DNA from: Desulfovibrio piger | Lineage (GTDB): Bacteria > Desulfobacterota > Desulfovibrionia > Desulfovibrionales > Desulfovibrionaceae | Reading direction: 5' to 3' | NCBI RefSeq assembly: GCF_951793255.1 | Contig: NZ_OX636706.1 | Coordinates: 1,525,001-1,589,000 of the forward strand | Length of the DNA: 64,000 nt | Shown here: positions 16,771 through 25,434 of the stretch, in pieces | Position numbering within the stretch: position 1 is the first letter of the stretch | Layout of the letters: each line of letters starts with the position of its first letter | Made by a program: the position numbers and the translations under genes | The notes under the pieces: model-generated | Databases searched by the model: none | Told to the model about the DNA's origin: nothing | The model's input: only the letters and a program-made list of their open reading frames with translations

Positions 16771-17193
16771 CTAGCGCACGCGCAGTTCCTTTTCGTAGGG
16801 GAAGTCTTCCTCGCGCAGCAGGGCCGCGAAGATGTGCCCGTCATGGCTGCCGCTCCCGGCCGGAGACAGCTTGAGGCGCAGCCAGCTCTTGCGCACGGCC
16901 TGGGGCACGAAGCGCCAGCCCAGGCGGGCGCCCTCGCCCAGTTCCGCCCCCTGGACGGTGATGGCAGCGCCGGGCACGTCCTGCCATTCGCCTTCGGCGC
17001 TGTCGGCTTCCTGCAGGGTCAGGGCCAGCGAGGTGGTCTGTTCTTTGACGAACCCCCTGGTCACGGAGATGCGCAGCGGCATGGGCTCCATGCGGCCGGG
17101 CAGGCGCAGGGCCGTGAGGGGTACGGCCTTGCCGGTGCTTTCGGCACTCAGCGGGCCTTCGAAAAGGATGCAATGACTGTCGATGATGGCCAT
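16771..17193 (-). CDS. Capsid cement protein, Bbp16-like
   Basis: This 140-residue, beta-rich protein lies directly after the major capsid gene. The opening MAIIDSHCILF, the LTALRLPG region and the late GWRFVPQAVRKSWLRLKL stretch match the layout of Bbp16 of Bordetella phage BPP-1, which decorates and stabilises the capsid. The start at 17193 follows AAGGAG; the in-frame ATG at 17223 has none. About 230 bases between this gene and the capsid gene hold no convincing reading frame. Confidence 0.6.
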   Translation of the reverse strand: MAIIDSHCILFEGPLSAESTGKAVPLTALRLPGRMEPMPLRISVTRGFVKEQTTSLALTLQEADSAEGEWQDVPGAAITVQGAELGEGARLGWRFVPQAVRKSWLRLKLSPAGSGSHDGHIFAALLREEDFPYEKELRVR

Positions 17194-17421
17194 GAGGACT
17201 CCTTGTTTCCTGAAAAAATGCATGGGGAGCGGACGTATGACGGCCGCAGGTCGTGCAGTCAGAGGGGAGGGCGACCGGGGGGCCGCCGGGACACGGTGGA
17301 GGCGGAGAAAGGGGAGCGCCGCTGCACGGACGGCGCATCCGCCCGGGGATCGTGCCGTAAGGTCCCGGCATCCTGGCAGCAGCGGCAGCTCAGGGCGGTC
17401 CCCCCTTGGAAGGGCACGGCT

Positions 17422-18408
17422 CTAGATGGAAGCCTCGTCCGAGGCGATGGCGTCGCACTGGCGCACGGGGCGGCCGTGCAGCACGGGAACGGCCTTGGCG
17501 TCGAAGAATTCGCCGTAGTGCAGCTGCACCTGCCCGGCGTCGGAGTTCTGGAGTTCCAGCGCGGTGAGCACATCGGAGTTGGCGTACCAGACGGCTTTCT
17601 GGCGCAGATGCTGGGGCATGCGGTTCTTGGCTTCGATGGTCAGCTTCTGCAGATCCACGAAACCTTCCTCGCCCTTGCGCTTGCCCAGTGCGGCCACGGG
17701 CACGTTGGCGATGCGCACCACCCCGCGCCAGTCGCGTACGGCCAGACCGCAGCGCCAGTTGTATTTGTCGCCCGTGACCTGATATTTGCGGCCGTTCTCG
17801 TCCTGCGCCATGTAGGTCTTGAGATCTTCGTGGGAAAGGCCGCCGCGGCTGCCCTTGGGATAGATGCCGTGCACGGACTGCGGCCCCCAGGAGACCAGCC
17901 AGAGCGAGGTGCAGCCGCCGTCGCGGCCACCGGCGTCCAGCACGTTTTCGGCATCGCTGGCCGGGTAACGCATGGCCAGGCCGTTGAATTCGTCGGGGTT
18001 GCGGTTGCTGTCGCCGTAGAACAGGGTGCGGGCCACCTTCTGGCGCATGGCCTCGGCAAAGGCGATGCCCTCGCTCATGCGGAAGGAGCGGTCACGGTCG
18101 CCGTACAGGCGGATCTCTTCCACATCCAGTTCCATGATGGCCTCAAGGATGCCGCAACCTTCCTTGACCTGGCTCCACTGGGACTTGGCGGGCGGCGTGC
18201 CCTGATAGAGGCGGCGCCAGTATACGGCGGGCAGGCCGGTGCGGATGCGCGTCAGGTGGCCGTCGGACTGGTTGGCCTCCATCCAGGGCACGTCATCCAT
18301 GATGTCGTTGGTCTTGTTCATCAGCTCGATGATCTGGCCGGCCTTGTCGCCGCGATAGAACTGTTCCATTTCGGCCAGCGTGGCCACAAAACCCAGAGTG
18401 GCGGACAT
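17422..18408 (-). CDS. Major capsid protein
   Basis: This 328-residue protein matches a podoviral coat family: the N-terminal region with NKTNDIMDDVPWMEANQSDGHLTRIRTGLPAVYWRR in sequence (about 31-67), then KEGCGILEAIMELD (about 82-95) and GDSNRNPDEFNGL (about 132-144). The scaffold gene lies just upstream and the cement gene just downstream, the usual order of head genes. No truncation is seen. It would build the icosahedral head into which the terminase packages DNA. Confidence 0.85.
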   Translation of the reverse strand: MSATLGFVATLAEMEQFYRGDKAGQIIELMNKTNDIMDDVPWMEANQSDGHLTRIRTGLPAVYWRRLYQGTPPAKSQWSQVKEGCGILEAIMELDVEEIRLYGDRDRSFRMSEGIAFAEAMRQKVARTLFYGDSNRNPDEFNGLAMRYPASDAENVLDAGGRDGGCTSLWLVSWGPQSVHGIYPKGSRGGLSHEDLKTYMAQDENGRKYQVTGDKYNWRCGLAVRDWRGVVRIANVPVAALGKRKGEEGFVDLQKLTIEAKNRMPQHLRQKAVWYANSDVLTALELQNSDAGQVQLHYGEFFDAKAVPVLHGRPVRQCDAIASDEASI

Positions 18409-18509
18409 GAAGTCTCCTTGGCAAAGGTGGTGGGGAAGGGGCCGTCAGCGGCCCGGTACGAAACGACGGAAAGGGGAAAATGCCGTGTGCCGGTTGGCGA
18501 CCTGCATGG

Positions 18510-19061
18510 TCAGGATCGCTGCGAGCTCCAGCCCGCGTACATGCGTTCTTCCAGGGGCGGCAGGCTGCCGCCGCCTTCGCTGCCGGGCAGGCTGTCTTCC
18601 AGCAGGCTGTCGGCCAGGCGGCTGAAGAAGCGCAGCACGGCCGGGTGATTGCCGTAGCCGCTTTCTTCCAGCAGGCGGCCGATGCTCTTGTCCGTGTCGA
18701 AGCGGTCCAGGGCCAGCTGGGCCCGGGCCACGGTGGCGGCCAGATGTTCGCCGCCCAGCTGCGGATCGTCGGCCACTTCCTGCCGCCACTGTTCCACCTG
18801 CTGCTGCCAGCGGGCACGGCGCAGGGCATCGGTCTGGCGCAGATGGGCCTCCAGCCGGGCGGCGTCATCGGCTGCGGGCTGTTTTTCCTGCCCCCCGGCA
18901 GAGGTCTGGCCGGGGGCGGCGGGCCGGCCTTCTTCCGGGCCGCTGCCCAGCAGGGGCGTAGCGGGGGGCGTCCCCCCCTCGTCGGCAGGCAGGCCGTACA
19001 GGCCGCTTTCCGGCCGGGGGGCCATGCGGCCTTCGTCAAAGATCGCTTCAGTTTCGGGCAT
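18510..19061 (-). CDS. Capsid scaffolding protein
   Basis: This 183-residue acidic protein has a long low-complexity Pro/Gly/Glu-rich N-terminus (about 1-65), a charged helix (about 68-115) and a C-terminal segment GYGNHPAVLRFFSRLADS (about 134-151) typical of scaffolds of this head type. It overlaps the preceding small gene by 14 bases and lies between portal and major capsid genes, the standard place. No protease motif was seen. Confidence 0.7.
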   Translation of the reverse strand: MPETEAIFDEGRMAPRPESGLYGLPADEGGTPPATPLLGSGPEEGRPAAPGQTSAGGQEKQPAADDAARLEAHLRQTDALRRARWQQQVEQWRQEVADDPQLGGEHLAATVARAQLALDRFDTDKSIGRLLEESGYGNHPAVLRFFSRLADSLLEDSLPGSEGGGSLPPLEERMYAGWSSQRS

Positions 19062-19368
19062 CGTCTTCCTCCTGTGTCAAAAAAAGTCGGGGCAGGTGGG
19101 AGGGATCGGCCTCCTGCAAAAGGCGGAGCACGGACACGCCCACATGGCGGCGGCCCTCCTCCCAGTAGATCTGTCCGGCCGAGGTCCCCGGGCCCGGACA
19201 GGCGGCGGTGAAGCAGAGCCCGGCCTGCAACAGCCAGCGCAGCAGGTCGCGCCCTTCCGCCGAGGTCATGAGGCCGTCCACGGCCCGGCACAGTCCGGCC
19301 CGCCAGCGCTGCTGTGCCGGAGAAGCGGGGGCAGGGTCCCCGGCGGGGAAAAGCCGGTCATCGTGCAA
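19048..19368 (-). CDS. Small phage protein between portal and scaffold
   Basis: This 106-residue protein is not recognised. Its start is read as TTG at 19368, because an ideal AAGGAGG lies five bases before it and no in-frame ATG exists nearby. The frame overlaps the portal stop by 11 bases and the scaffold start by 14, so it is in the same translational chain. A middle segment, WLLQAGLCFTAACP (about 43-56), is hydrophobic. Proteins of this size at this place in podoviruses are often head-tail or assembly factors, but no function can be given. Confidence 0.6.
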   Translation of the reverse strand: MHDDRLFPAGDPAPASPAQQRWRAGLCRAVDGLMTSAEGRDLLRWLLQAGLCFTAACPGPGTSAGQIYWEEGRRHVGVSVLRLLQEADPSHLPRLFLTQEEDDARN

Positions 19369-21196
19369 CGTGTCCTCCTTCCGGGGGCGGCGTCGTGCCG
19401 CTCGTCTGCTGCGGCCGCAGGGCAGGGGCGGCCCCGGCGGCCAGGTTGGCCAGTACCTGCAGGACGGAGCTTTTTTCCCCTTCCACGGTCAGGTCGCTGT
19501 CGGCCAGGGTGTGTCCCAGGTCGGCGGCCTTCTGCAGCAGCTCCAGCTGCTGTTCCGCCTGCCGCGCCTCCTCGCGTCCGGCCCGCAGCCGGGCCCGTTC
19601 CTCACGGGGACGTGTCAGGTTCGCGGGCAGGCCGAGGCTTTGGGCATAATTGTCCAGCATATTGTCCACATCCACGCTGTCCAGGGCTTCGGGCCAGGCC
19701 GAGGCGGCCTTGAGGGTCAGGGCCAGATACTGGTCCGTGGCGCTGATGCCCACCAGTTTCTGGGCCTGGGCCAGCAGGGAGACGAATTCCACCTTGAGGT
19801 GGCGTCCGCTCAGTTCCGGCGGGCAGGGGGGCAGCATGTCCAGGGCCAGCATGAGGCGGAAGGTACGGTCGATGAGCGGGATCAGCAGCTCGTCATGCAG
19901 GCGTTCCAGCACGGGACCGATGAGCAGCAGCTTCTCTTCCTCGCGGGCGGCTATCTCGCTGGCCGTGACCTTGCTGCGCCCTTCCAGGATCAGGCGGAAC
20001 AGGTCGTTGTAGAGCCCGGCCCGTATCTGCTGTTGCACGGCTTCCATGGCGGAGCGCGCCTGGGCCAGATCGGGCTTGACCTGCAAAAGGGGCGTGGCCA
20101 CGGGCTGGGTCTGTCCGGGCAGGCTGTCCACGAAGTTGATGCCGCCGGGCGTCAGGTCGAGCCCCACGGAGCGCAGGCCCGCATGGACGCTCATGGGCGG
20201 GTCCACGGCCTTGTGGATGGCCTTGAGCGTGGTGATGCCCATTTGTTGCAGCATGCGGCAGTCGGGCAGGGCATCCATGGCGGGCGAGCGGCCATAGACA
20301 TCGTTGGCCGCCACGTCCCAGCGCGGGCCGAAACCGGGAAAGCCCAGGAAGCCGGATTCCTTCAGGGGCACGACCTGCCTTTCCCGTCCTTCCAGCCAGT
20401 AGACCGAGGCCCAGGGCATGTGGCATTGCCCCGCCAGCCGGGGCCGGCGTTCCGTGCGGGGCAGCACGGCATGGATGACCGCATGTCGCTGGTCCGGCGT
20501 GCGCCGGGCCGCCAGACGCAGGTTTTCCGGCAGGGCCTCCGGACCGAAGCTTTGCACCATCTGGCGCAGGCTCATGTGCATGCGGTGGAAGACCGTGTCC
20601 ACCCGCCGGGCCGCGTCCGTATCCAGCACATACTGTCCGGCACAGAGCGGCACGAAGCGGAAGCCGTGGCGCAGGTCGGCCAGTTCGAAGACGAAGGCCG
20701 TGCCGAAGGTCCCCAGTTCCGCATAGATGGTGTGCATGGCGTTGTAGAAGTTGCAGCGCTGCAGCACCACGCGCATGCGGGCCTCCACTTCATCCAGATA
20801 ACGCTGGCCCGCGTGGCTGCGCGACAGTTCGGGATCGTCCAGGGCCAGCCGGAACCAGGGCCGGGCGGGGCTGGTCATGCCGCCCTGCAGGCCGGCGGCC
20901 AGGGTCCGCATGGCCAGGATGCCCGTGGCGTCCACCAAGGAGCGGTTGAGCAGGGGGCGGTCGTCCGGACTGTCGTCGGTGCGGAAACGGGTGGGCAGAA
21001 AGTGCTCGGCCAGGCTCTCCCAGGCCGTGTCCCAGGGCGAGCGCCGTTCCAGCAGGGCCCGGTAACGCCGGGCCAGGGCCGGGACGCGCAGGGCAAGACG
21101 CTCTTCGGCTTCCGGCCGGTCTCCTGCAGGCAGCGGGGGCCCCTGATGCGCTGTCCCGAGCAGGGCGCGCAAAGCGGGGCGCTGTGCCGGGCACAT
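19358..21196 (-). CDS. Portal protein (podoviral head-tail connector)
   Basis: This 612-residue protein is a podovirus-type portal (head-tail connector family). It shows WDTAWESLAEHFLPTR (about 54-69), LNRSLVDATGILAMRTLAAGLQGGMTSPARPWFRL in sequence (about 82-116), DVYGRSPAMDALPD (about 298-311) and the long stem and crown helices with ASEIAAREEEKLLLIGP (about 410-426). The portal is the ring through which the terminase pumps DNA. The C-terminal 70 residues form an Arg/Glu-rich helix. The gene is full-length and begins one base after the small upstream gene ends. Confidence 0.88.
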   Translation of the reverse strand: MCPAQRPALRALLGTAHQGPPLPAGDRPEAEERLALRVPALARRYRALLERRSPWDTAWESLAEHFLPTRFRTDDSPDDRPLLNRSLVDATGILAMRTLAAGLQGGMTSPARPWFRLALDDPELSRSHAGQRYLDEVEARMRVVLQRCNFYNAMHTIYAELGTFGTAFVFELADLRHGFRFVPLCAGQYVLDTDAARRVDTVFHRMHMSLRQMVQSFGPEALPENLRLAARRTPDQRHAVIHAVLPRTERRPRLAGQCHMPWASVYWLEGRERQVVPLKESGFLGFPGFGPRWDVAANDVYGRSPAMDALPDCRMLQQMGITTLKAIHKAVDPPMSVHAGLRSVGLDLTPGGINFVDSLPGQTQPVATPLLQVKPDLAQARSAMEAVQQQIRAGLYNDLFRLILEGRSKVTASEIAAREEEKLLLIGPVLERLHDELLIPLIDRTFRLMLALDMLPPCPPELSGRHLKVEFVSLLAQAQKLVGISATDQYLALTLKAASAWPEALDSVDVDNMLDNYAQSLGLPANLTRPREERARLRAGREEARQAEQQLELLQKAADLGHTLADSDLTVEGEKSSVLQVLANLAAGAAPALRPQQTSGTTPPPEGGHVAR

Positions 21197-21197
21197 C

Positions 21198-21407
21198 CTA
21201 TTGCCCCAGCAGGGTCTTGCCGCGGTTCTCCTGCGAGGCCAGCGGCGTGGTGTGGATGGATGCCCGGATGCCCGCGGCCTTGCTGGCCTTGTCCTTCTGG
21301 TTCTGGCGGGCGGCCGTGGCCGCTTCGGTGACGGGTTTGGGAGTGGCCGCCTTGGGGGCGGGCTGGACTTCCGGTACGCTGGGGCTGGAGGAGCCTCCGA
21401 ATCCCAT
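21198..21407 (-). CDS. Small phage protein, Pro/Ala-rich
   Basis: This 69-residue protein begins MGFGGSSSPSVPEVQ after a strong AAGGAGG and ends one base before the portal start. Short proteins of this kind (a glycine-rich start, a Pro/Ala middle, an Arg/Lys/Gln-rich tail with ARQNQKDKA) often precede podovirus portal genes. Their role is not established. Confidence 0.6.
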   Translation of the reverse strand: MGFGGSSSPSVPEVQPAPKAATPKPVTEAATAARQNQKDKASKAAGIRASIHTTPLASQENRGKTLLGQ

Positions 21408-21433
21408 ATGTCCTCCTTGGGGATGAAGGTTGT

Positions 21434-22012
21434 TTACGGATGGGCCCTGTGGCCGGATGGAGACATCTTTATGGCGCGCGTCAGCGTCTCCGGCGTGCAG
21501 AGCAGCTGGATGCCGTCCACATGGACGCCGCGCCGGGCCAGCCAGCAGGCGGCGGGCAGGCGTCCCGTGATGACGAAACCGCAGGCCGTGGCCAGACGCC
21601 AGGCATGGCGGTTGCTGACCGGGCACAGGCCCCAAAGCGCGCTGGTCTCCGTATGACGGAAGACCCAGCGGAAAGCGGCACGGGCCAGCGGCACGGCCAG
21701 CGGGAATGCCGTGCGAAAGACCGTGAAATCGAATTCCCGGATCCGCCCGCGCCAGGGGCTGAACAATCCGCAGGCCAGCGCCGTGCCGTCAGGGGCCGTG
21801 GCCTGCAGGAGCAGGCGGCCGGGGGCGCTGACCAGATGCAGCCAGTCGTCTTCCCGGGGATGGGGCCAGGCGTACATGGCGCAGCCCGTGAGCCCTTCCC
21901 GGCACATGCGGGCGAAGAGGGCTTTGCGGCCCGCGTCGTCCCGGACGGCTTCCAGATGGAATGCGTCCTGCACGTGGGCCTGGCCGCAGGGTTGCGGTCG
22001 TGTGTTTTCCAT
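21434..22012 (-). CDS. GNAT-like phage protein
   Basis: This 192-residue protein looks like a GNAT acyltransferase fold of phage type: strand-rich centre with ACGLFSPWRGRIREFDF (about 79-95) and VSNRHAWRLATACGFVITGR (about 131-150), which matches the NxxSxxLxxxxGF end of GNAT domains. It lies between large terminase and portal. A second such gene is at 10836-11294. The two may modify capsid or host proteins. AGGAG precedes the ATG. Between this gene and the terminase, 207 bases hold no convincing gene. Confidence 0.55.
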   Translation of the reverse strand: MENTRPQPCGQAHVQDAFHLEAVRDDAGRKALFARMCREGLTGCAMYAWPHPREDDWLHLVSAPGRLLLQATAPDGTALACGLFSPWRGRIREFDFTVFRTAFPLAVPLARAAFRWVFRHTETSALWGLCPVSNRHAWRLATACGFVITGRLPAACWLARRGVHVDGIQLLCTPETLTRAIKMSPSGHRAHP

Positions 22013-22219
22013 GCGGGCTCCTGTTGTTGGGGGATTTGCGGGATAGGGGCGTGCGGGATGTCGTCGCAGTCATGACGCTGCCCGGGACGGGGGAGGAAGG
22101 CCAATCTCGACCGGCTTTCCCCTGTTTGGCAGGTCTCCCGGCACGGCCCTGTCACGGGCGATCCCGGCGATGGATCTTTTCGGGCCTGTCGATGGCACGG
22201 GGACGTGGAAGCCTTCCTT

Positions 22220-23827
22220 TCATCGCCCCAGTCCCAGCACGTCATAGCTGATGCGGGCCCGGGCCGGAGGCAGGGGACGCTCCGGCGGACGAAAGCCCGT
22301 GACCGCGTAGCGCAGGGCATCGGCGGCGTGGCTGGAGCCGTCATGCAGCGGGCCGGAGGAGAACTGTTCCTGCCGGGGCCGCCATTGCCGCCGGTAGGAG
22401 CGCAGGGCCGCCAGTCCGGCGGCGCAGTGACGGCTGTCGAACCAGAGGCGGGGCAGGGCGCGACGCACGGCATCGATACCGTCGGCCAGCGGCAGGGACG
22501 GTGCGATGTCGAAGCGGATGCCCAGACGGGCGGCGCTCTCCAGACGGCTCTGGCCCGTGCCCAGTTCCCGCACCCGGATGTCATGCGGGGCCAGGTGGCG
22601 GCCGTAGCAGAATCCGCGTCCCGCAAGGCCGTCGGCGGTGGCCGTTCCTTCCGGCCGGGCCTTGGCCGTCAGCACGGCCGCGTAATGGGCCAGCCCCTCG
22701 CCGCTGGCTTCGTAATAGTCCAGCATGCGCCAGTTGCCGGAAGGCTCCACCTGGAAGAACCAGATGGCCGTGGCATCATCCATGCCCAGGTCCCAGGCCG
22801 TATGCACGGGCAGGTCGGGGCTTACCGGCAGGGGGCAGATGCGTCCCGCCAGATCGGCGGCATCCAGCAGGGCGGCATAGTAGGCACCGCGCACGGCGGC
22901 GGCGAAGGAACACTCGAATTCCTGCTGGTACTCGGCCTCGCTCATGCCGCGACGGGCTGCGTCCAGCTCGGTCTGCGGCAGGTAGCCTGTCTGCGAGGCC
23001 GGGAAGCGGAAGCGTGACCAGCCCTCCGCCGCCCCCAGACTGCCCGCCAGCTGCCAGACATCGTGCAGCAAATTGTCACAGCCCTTGGGCGTGCCGCAGA
23101 ACAGGGCCCGTCCCTGCCGGTCGGCCAGCGCGGGGCGCAGGATCTGGCTCCAGACCTCGCGGGGGATGTCGGCGGGTTCGTCCAGCACCAGATCGTCCAG
23201 ATACAGGCCGCGCAGGGCCTGGGCGTTGTCCGTGCCGTACAGGCGGATGCGCGCGCCGTTGGGCAGGTCACAGCGCAGTTCGCCTTCATGGAAACGGGTA
23301 CCGGGGATCACGCCCGCGAAATGCCGCAGATAATCCCAGGCCACGGCCTTGGCCTGCCCCAGATAGGGGGCGGCGTAGGCGGCGCGCCAGTCCGTGCGGG
23401 AAGTACGCAGGGCCGCCCGCAGCAGGTCGTTGACGGCGGCCACGGTCTTGCCGAAACGGCGGTGGCAGAGCAGCACGCAAAATCGGGTGCGCTGCTGGTG
23501 GAAGCGCCATTGCAGCGGGCGCGGCGCATAGGGGATGATGCAGGGCGTTTCCATGTCGGTCTCGCGGGCTTCAAAGGTTACGGAGGGCCATCTTCCGGCT
23601 CCTGTCCGGCCCAGATGACGCGCAGGGGGGGCGGGGGGCTTCCGGTCGCCGTCCTGCGACGTGCCCTCCTGCTCCAGCGTGCGGGCAAGGGCGTGCAGTT
23701 CCTTGATCTCTTTGACGATGTCGATGCTTTTTTCCGAGACCTCGGCAGTGTCGAGATGTTCGGTCAGGCGTTGCAGGCGCTCGTGCAGGGCTTTTTCCAG
23801 GGCTTTTTTCCGGCGGCGTACCGGCAT
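22220..23827 (-). CDS. Terminase large subunit with N-terminal extension
   Basis: This 535-residue protein is the DNA-packaging motor. The ATPase has Walker A HRRFGKT (about residue 120) and Walker B YLDDLVLDE (about 193-201). The nuclease has WDLGMDD (about 344-350) and a late HAADALRY. All catalytic residues are present. The start at 23827 follows GGAGGT and shares a base with the holin stop (TGATG). An internal ATG at 23554 would give a usual-size 444-residue TerL but lacks a good site. So the first 90 residues, a Lys/Arg/Glu-rich helical region, are probably a real extension. No separate small terminase was found; the extension may replace it (inference). Confidence 0.85.
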   Translation of the reverse strand: MPVRRRKKALEKALHERLQRLTEHLDTAEVSEKSIDIVKEIKELHALARTLEQEGTSQDGDRKPPAPPARHLGRTGAGRWPSVTFEARETDMETPCIIPYAPRPLQWRFHQQRTRFCVLLCHRRFGKTVAAVNDLLRAALRTSRTDWRAAYAAPYLGQAKAVAWDYLRHFAGVIPGTRFHEGELRCDLPNGARIRLYGTDNAQALRGLYLDDLVLDEPADIPREVWSQILRPALADRQGRALFCGTPKGCDNLLHDVWQLAGSLGAAEGWSRFRFPASQTGYLPQTELDAARRGMSEAEYQQEFECSFAAAVRGAYYAALLDAADLAGRICPLPVSPDLPVHTAWDLGMDDATAIWFFQVEPSGNWRMLDYYEASGEGLAHYAAVLTAKARPEGTATADGLAGRGFCYGRHLAPHDIRVRELGTGQSRLESAARLGIRFDIAPSLPLADGIDAVRRALPRLWFDSRHCAAGLAALRSYRRQWRPRQEQFSSGPLHDGSSHAADALRYAVTGFRPPERPLPPARARISYDVLGLGR

Positions 23828-24435
23828 CACTGCACCTCCCGGGGAGGACGGCAGTGCAGCAGGGCGGGCAAGGCGGCGCCGGGGAGCTGCTGCCAGCGGT
23901 CCTCCTGCCGCTCCAGATGCCGTTCCAGACGTTGCAGCAGGCGTTCCAGGCCGTAGAAGCGCGCTCCCTGGGCCTGCAACTGGCTGCGCAGGCGGCCTGC
24001 GTCCTCCCGCAGGGAGCGTACCTCGTCCGCCAGCGGCGTCAGGAGTTCCCGTTCCTGCGCCAGAGCCTGTTCCAGCAGATCGAGGCGGCGCAGCCACAGG
24101 GCTTCCCGTCGCTGTTCGTCCCGGCGGCAGCGCAGATGTTCGGCCTGCGGGACGAAGCTGCGGCGCAGGCTCCACAGGGCCCAGAGCAGCAGCCCCTGTA
24201 CCAGGGCCAGCAGCAGGGGCAGGAGCAGCAGGCGCACGGGCACTTCCCAGCAAAAGAGCAGGGCCAGCACCCAGCCCAGGAAGGAACGCCACAGGCGCAG
24301 CACACTGGAAGGGGCATTTTCCGTTTCCCGTTCGTTGAGGCGGATCTGGGCGGCCAGCAGTTCCTGCCGTTCCCGGCTGCTGCCCGTCAGGTCGCGCAAC
24401 AGCCGGGTGCCCAGATCGCGCAGCAGGTTCCACAT
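23827..24435 (-). CDS. Holin, GTA-type three-TM family, with C-terminal coiled coil
   Basis: This 202-residue protein has two or three hydrophobic segments between about residues 50 and 90, within RSFLGWVLALLFCWEVPVRL, followed by a long Leu/Arg/Glu-rich coiled coil (about 95-185). The N-terminal half resembles the Pfam family described as a holin of three TMs for gene-transfer release, first defined in Rhodobacter gene transfer agents and also found in phages. The ATG at 24435 follows GGGAGG and overlaps the endolysin stop (TGATG), so lysis genes are translated together. The long coiled coil is unusual for a holin. Confidence 0.65.
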   Translation of the reverse strand: MWNLLRDLGTRLLRDLTGSSRERQELLAAQIRLNERETENAPSSVLRLWRSFLGWVLALLFCWEVPVRLLLLPLLLALVQGLLLWALWSLRRSFVPQAEHLRCRRDEQRREALWLRRLDLLEQALAQERELLTPLADEVRSLREDAGRLRSQLQAQGARFYGLERLLQRLERHLERQEDRWQQLPGAALPALLHCRPPREVQ

Positions 24436-25118
24436 CACTGCGCCTCCCGTTCCAGATCGGCCAGATGCTGGTGCAGGGCCTTCACCCGGTTGCGCCAGCC
24501 CGTCAGGAAAACCTTCATGGACGGGCGGGACGCGGCCAGACGGCGATAGAAGGCGTCCCGCAGGCGCAGGCTGCTTCGGGCCGCGTACCAGTCCAGATGC
24601 ACGTCGGCCAGCGCGTTGGCCAGCTCGCGGGTGTCCGGGCCCATGATGCCGTCCTCGGCGATGGGGGAGTAGTGGTCGAGCTGGGTCTCGCCCGTGGCGT
24701 TCATGGCTTCCTGCAACTGCTTCACGGCCCGGCTGGCGCCCATGTTGACCGCGCCGTCATAGAGCGTGACGGCCAGCGGCAGGGGCAGGCGGTCGCAGCC
24801 CAGTGCCTCCCAGAAATGCCTGCGGAACAGACGGGCCGCCTGTTCTTTGGTACAGGCGCGGATGTCGTCGGCGTCGATGTCGCCGTCATTGTCCAGATCA
24901 AGGCTGAAGTAGTCGCAGTCCGGGCCCGTGCGCCGGGGGCAGGTATCGCACTGCCGGGCATCGCGCAGACAGCGTTCTTTGGCCTGCCGGGCCAGATCCG
25001 TGACCCAGCGCAGGGAGATGCCGTGATTGGTGATGCCGCCGGGATCGGCTTCGTGGTCGGAAAGGCCGCCTTCCCAGCGGGCCGTGAACGTATGGGCCAG
25101 AGTGAAATTGTCGCGCAT
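24435..25118 (-). CDS. Endolysin, glycoside hydrolase 108 family
   Basis: This 227-residue protein has the GH108 N-terminal motif (WEGGLSDHEADPGGITNHGIS, of which E16 is the expected catalytic residue) and a C-terminal peptidoglycan-binding-like region with GPDTRELANAL. An insert around residues 50-85 has four cysteines and an EF-hand-like DLDNDGDIDADD stretch, unusual for an endolysin and possibly calcium-binding. No signal peptide is seen, so it needs the adjoining holin to reach the wall. AGGAGG precedes the ATG. It is the first gene of the late operon. Confidence 0.85.
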   Translation of the reverse strand: MRDNFTLAHTFTARWEGGLSDHEADPGGITNHGISLRWVTDLARQAKERCLRDARQCDTCPRRTGPDCDYFSLDLDNDGDIDADDIRACTKEQAARLFRRHFWEALGCDRLPLPLAVTLYDGAVNMGASRAVKQLQEAMNATGETQLDHYSPIAEDGIMGPDTRELANALADVHLDWYAARSSLRLRDAFYRRLAASRPSMKVFLTGWRNRVKALHQHLADLEREAQ

Positions 25119-25434
25119 ATGCCCTCCTGCATGGCGGTGGAATGATGGCGGGGCGGTGTCGCACCCGTGAGGCCACCATGCCGGAAAAGGGCGCTGGCGT
25201 AAGTTTGAAGGATTTCAGTAGGAGAAGTGTCGTGGAGGGACAGGAAGGGAAGGAGATGGTACGGGGCCGGAGAGGGAAGAAGCCAGACAGGCACCCCGGA
25301 GAGGAGAGCCCGTGTACAGGCCTGCGGGGCTCATCCGTCCCTGCCGGACATGCCCCGGCAAGGAGCAGCCTGCGGACAAAAAAACGGGAAAGGCCGCAGC
25401 CTTTCCCGTCCGGCCTGAAAGGGAGGTGCGGGGA
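25119..25434 (-). other. Late operon leader between activator and endolysin genes
   Basis: About 315 bases separate the Mor-family gene from the endolysin gene. The part next to Mor carries a terminator (25378-25410). The rest holds no convincing gene and is the natural place for a Mor-dependent late promoter, but no clear -10 or activator site could be assigned by eye. Confidence 0.4.
25378..25410 (-). terminator. Terminator after the Mor-family gene
   Basis: On the minus strand acgggaaagg and cctttcccgt enclose a six-base loop and are followed by seven T. It separates the activator unit from the late operon, so the late genes need their own promoter. Confidence 0.85.

Noticed and set aside
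23828-24433. Terminase start at 24433 (737-residue frame)
   Set aside because: The first 200 codons are Pro/Ala/Gly-rich shadow sequence over the holin gene. The TGATG junction with a strong site at 23827 is much better.
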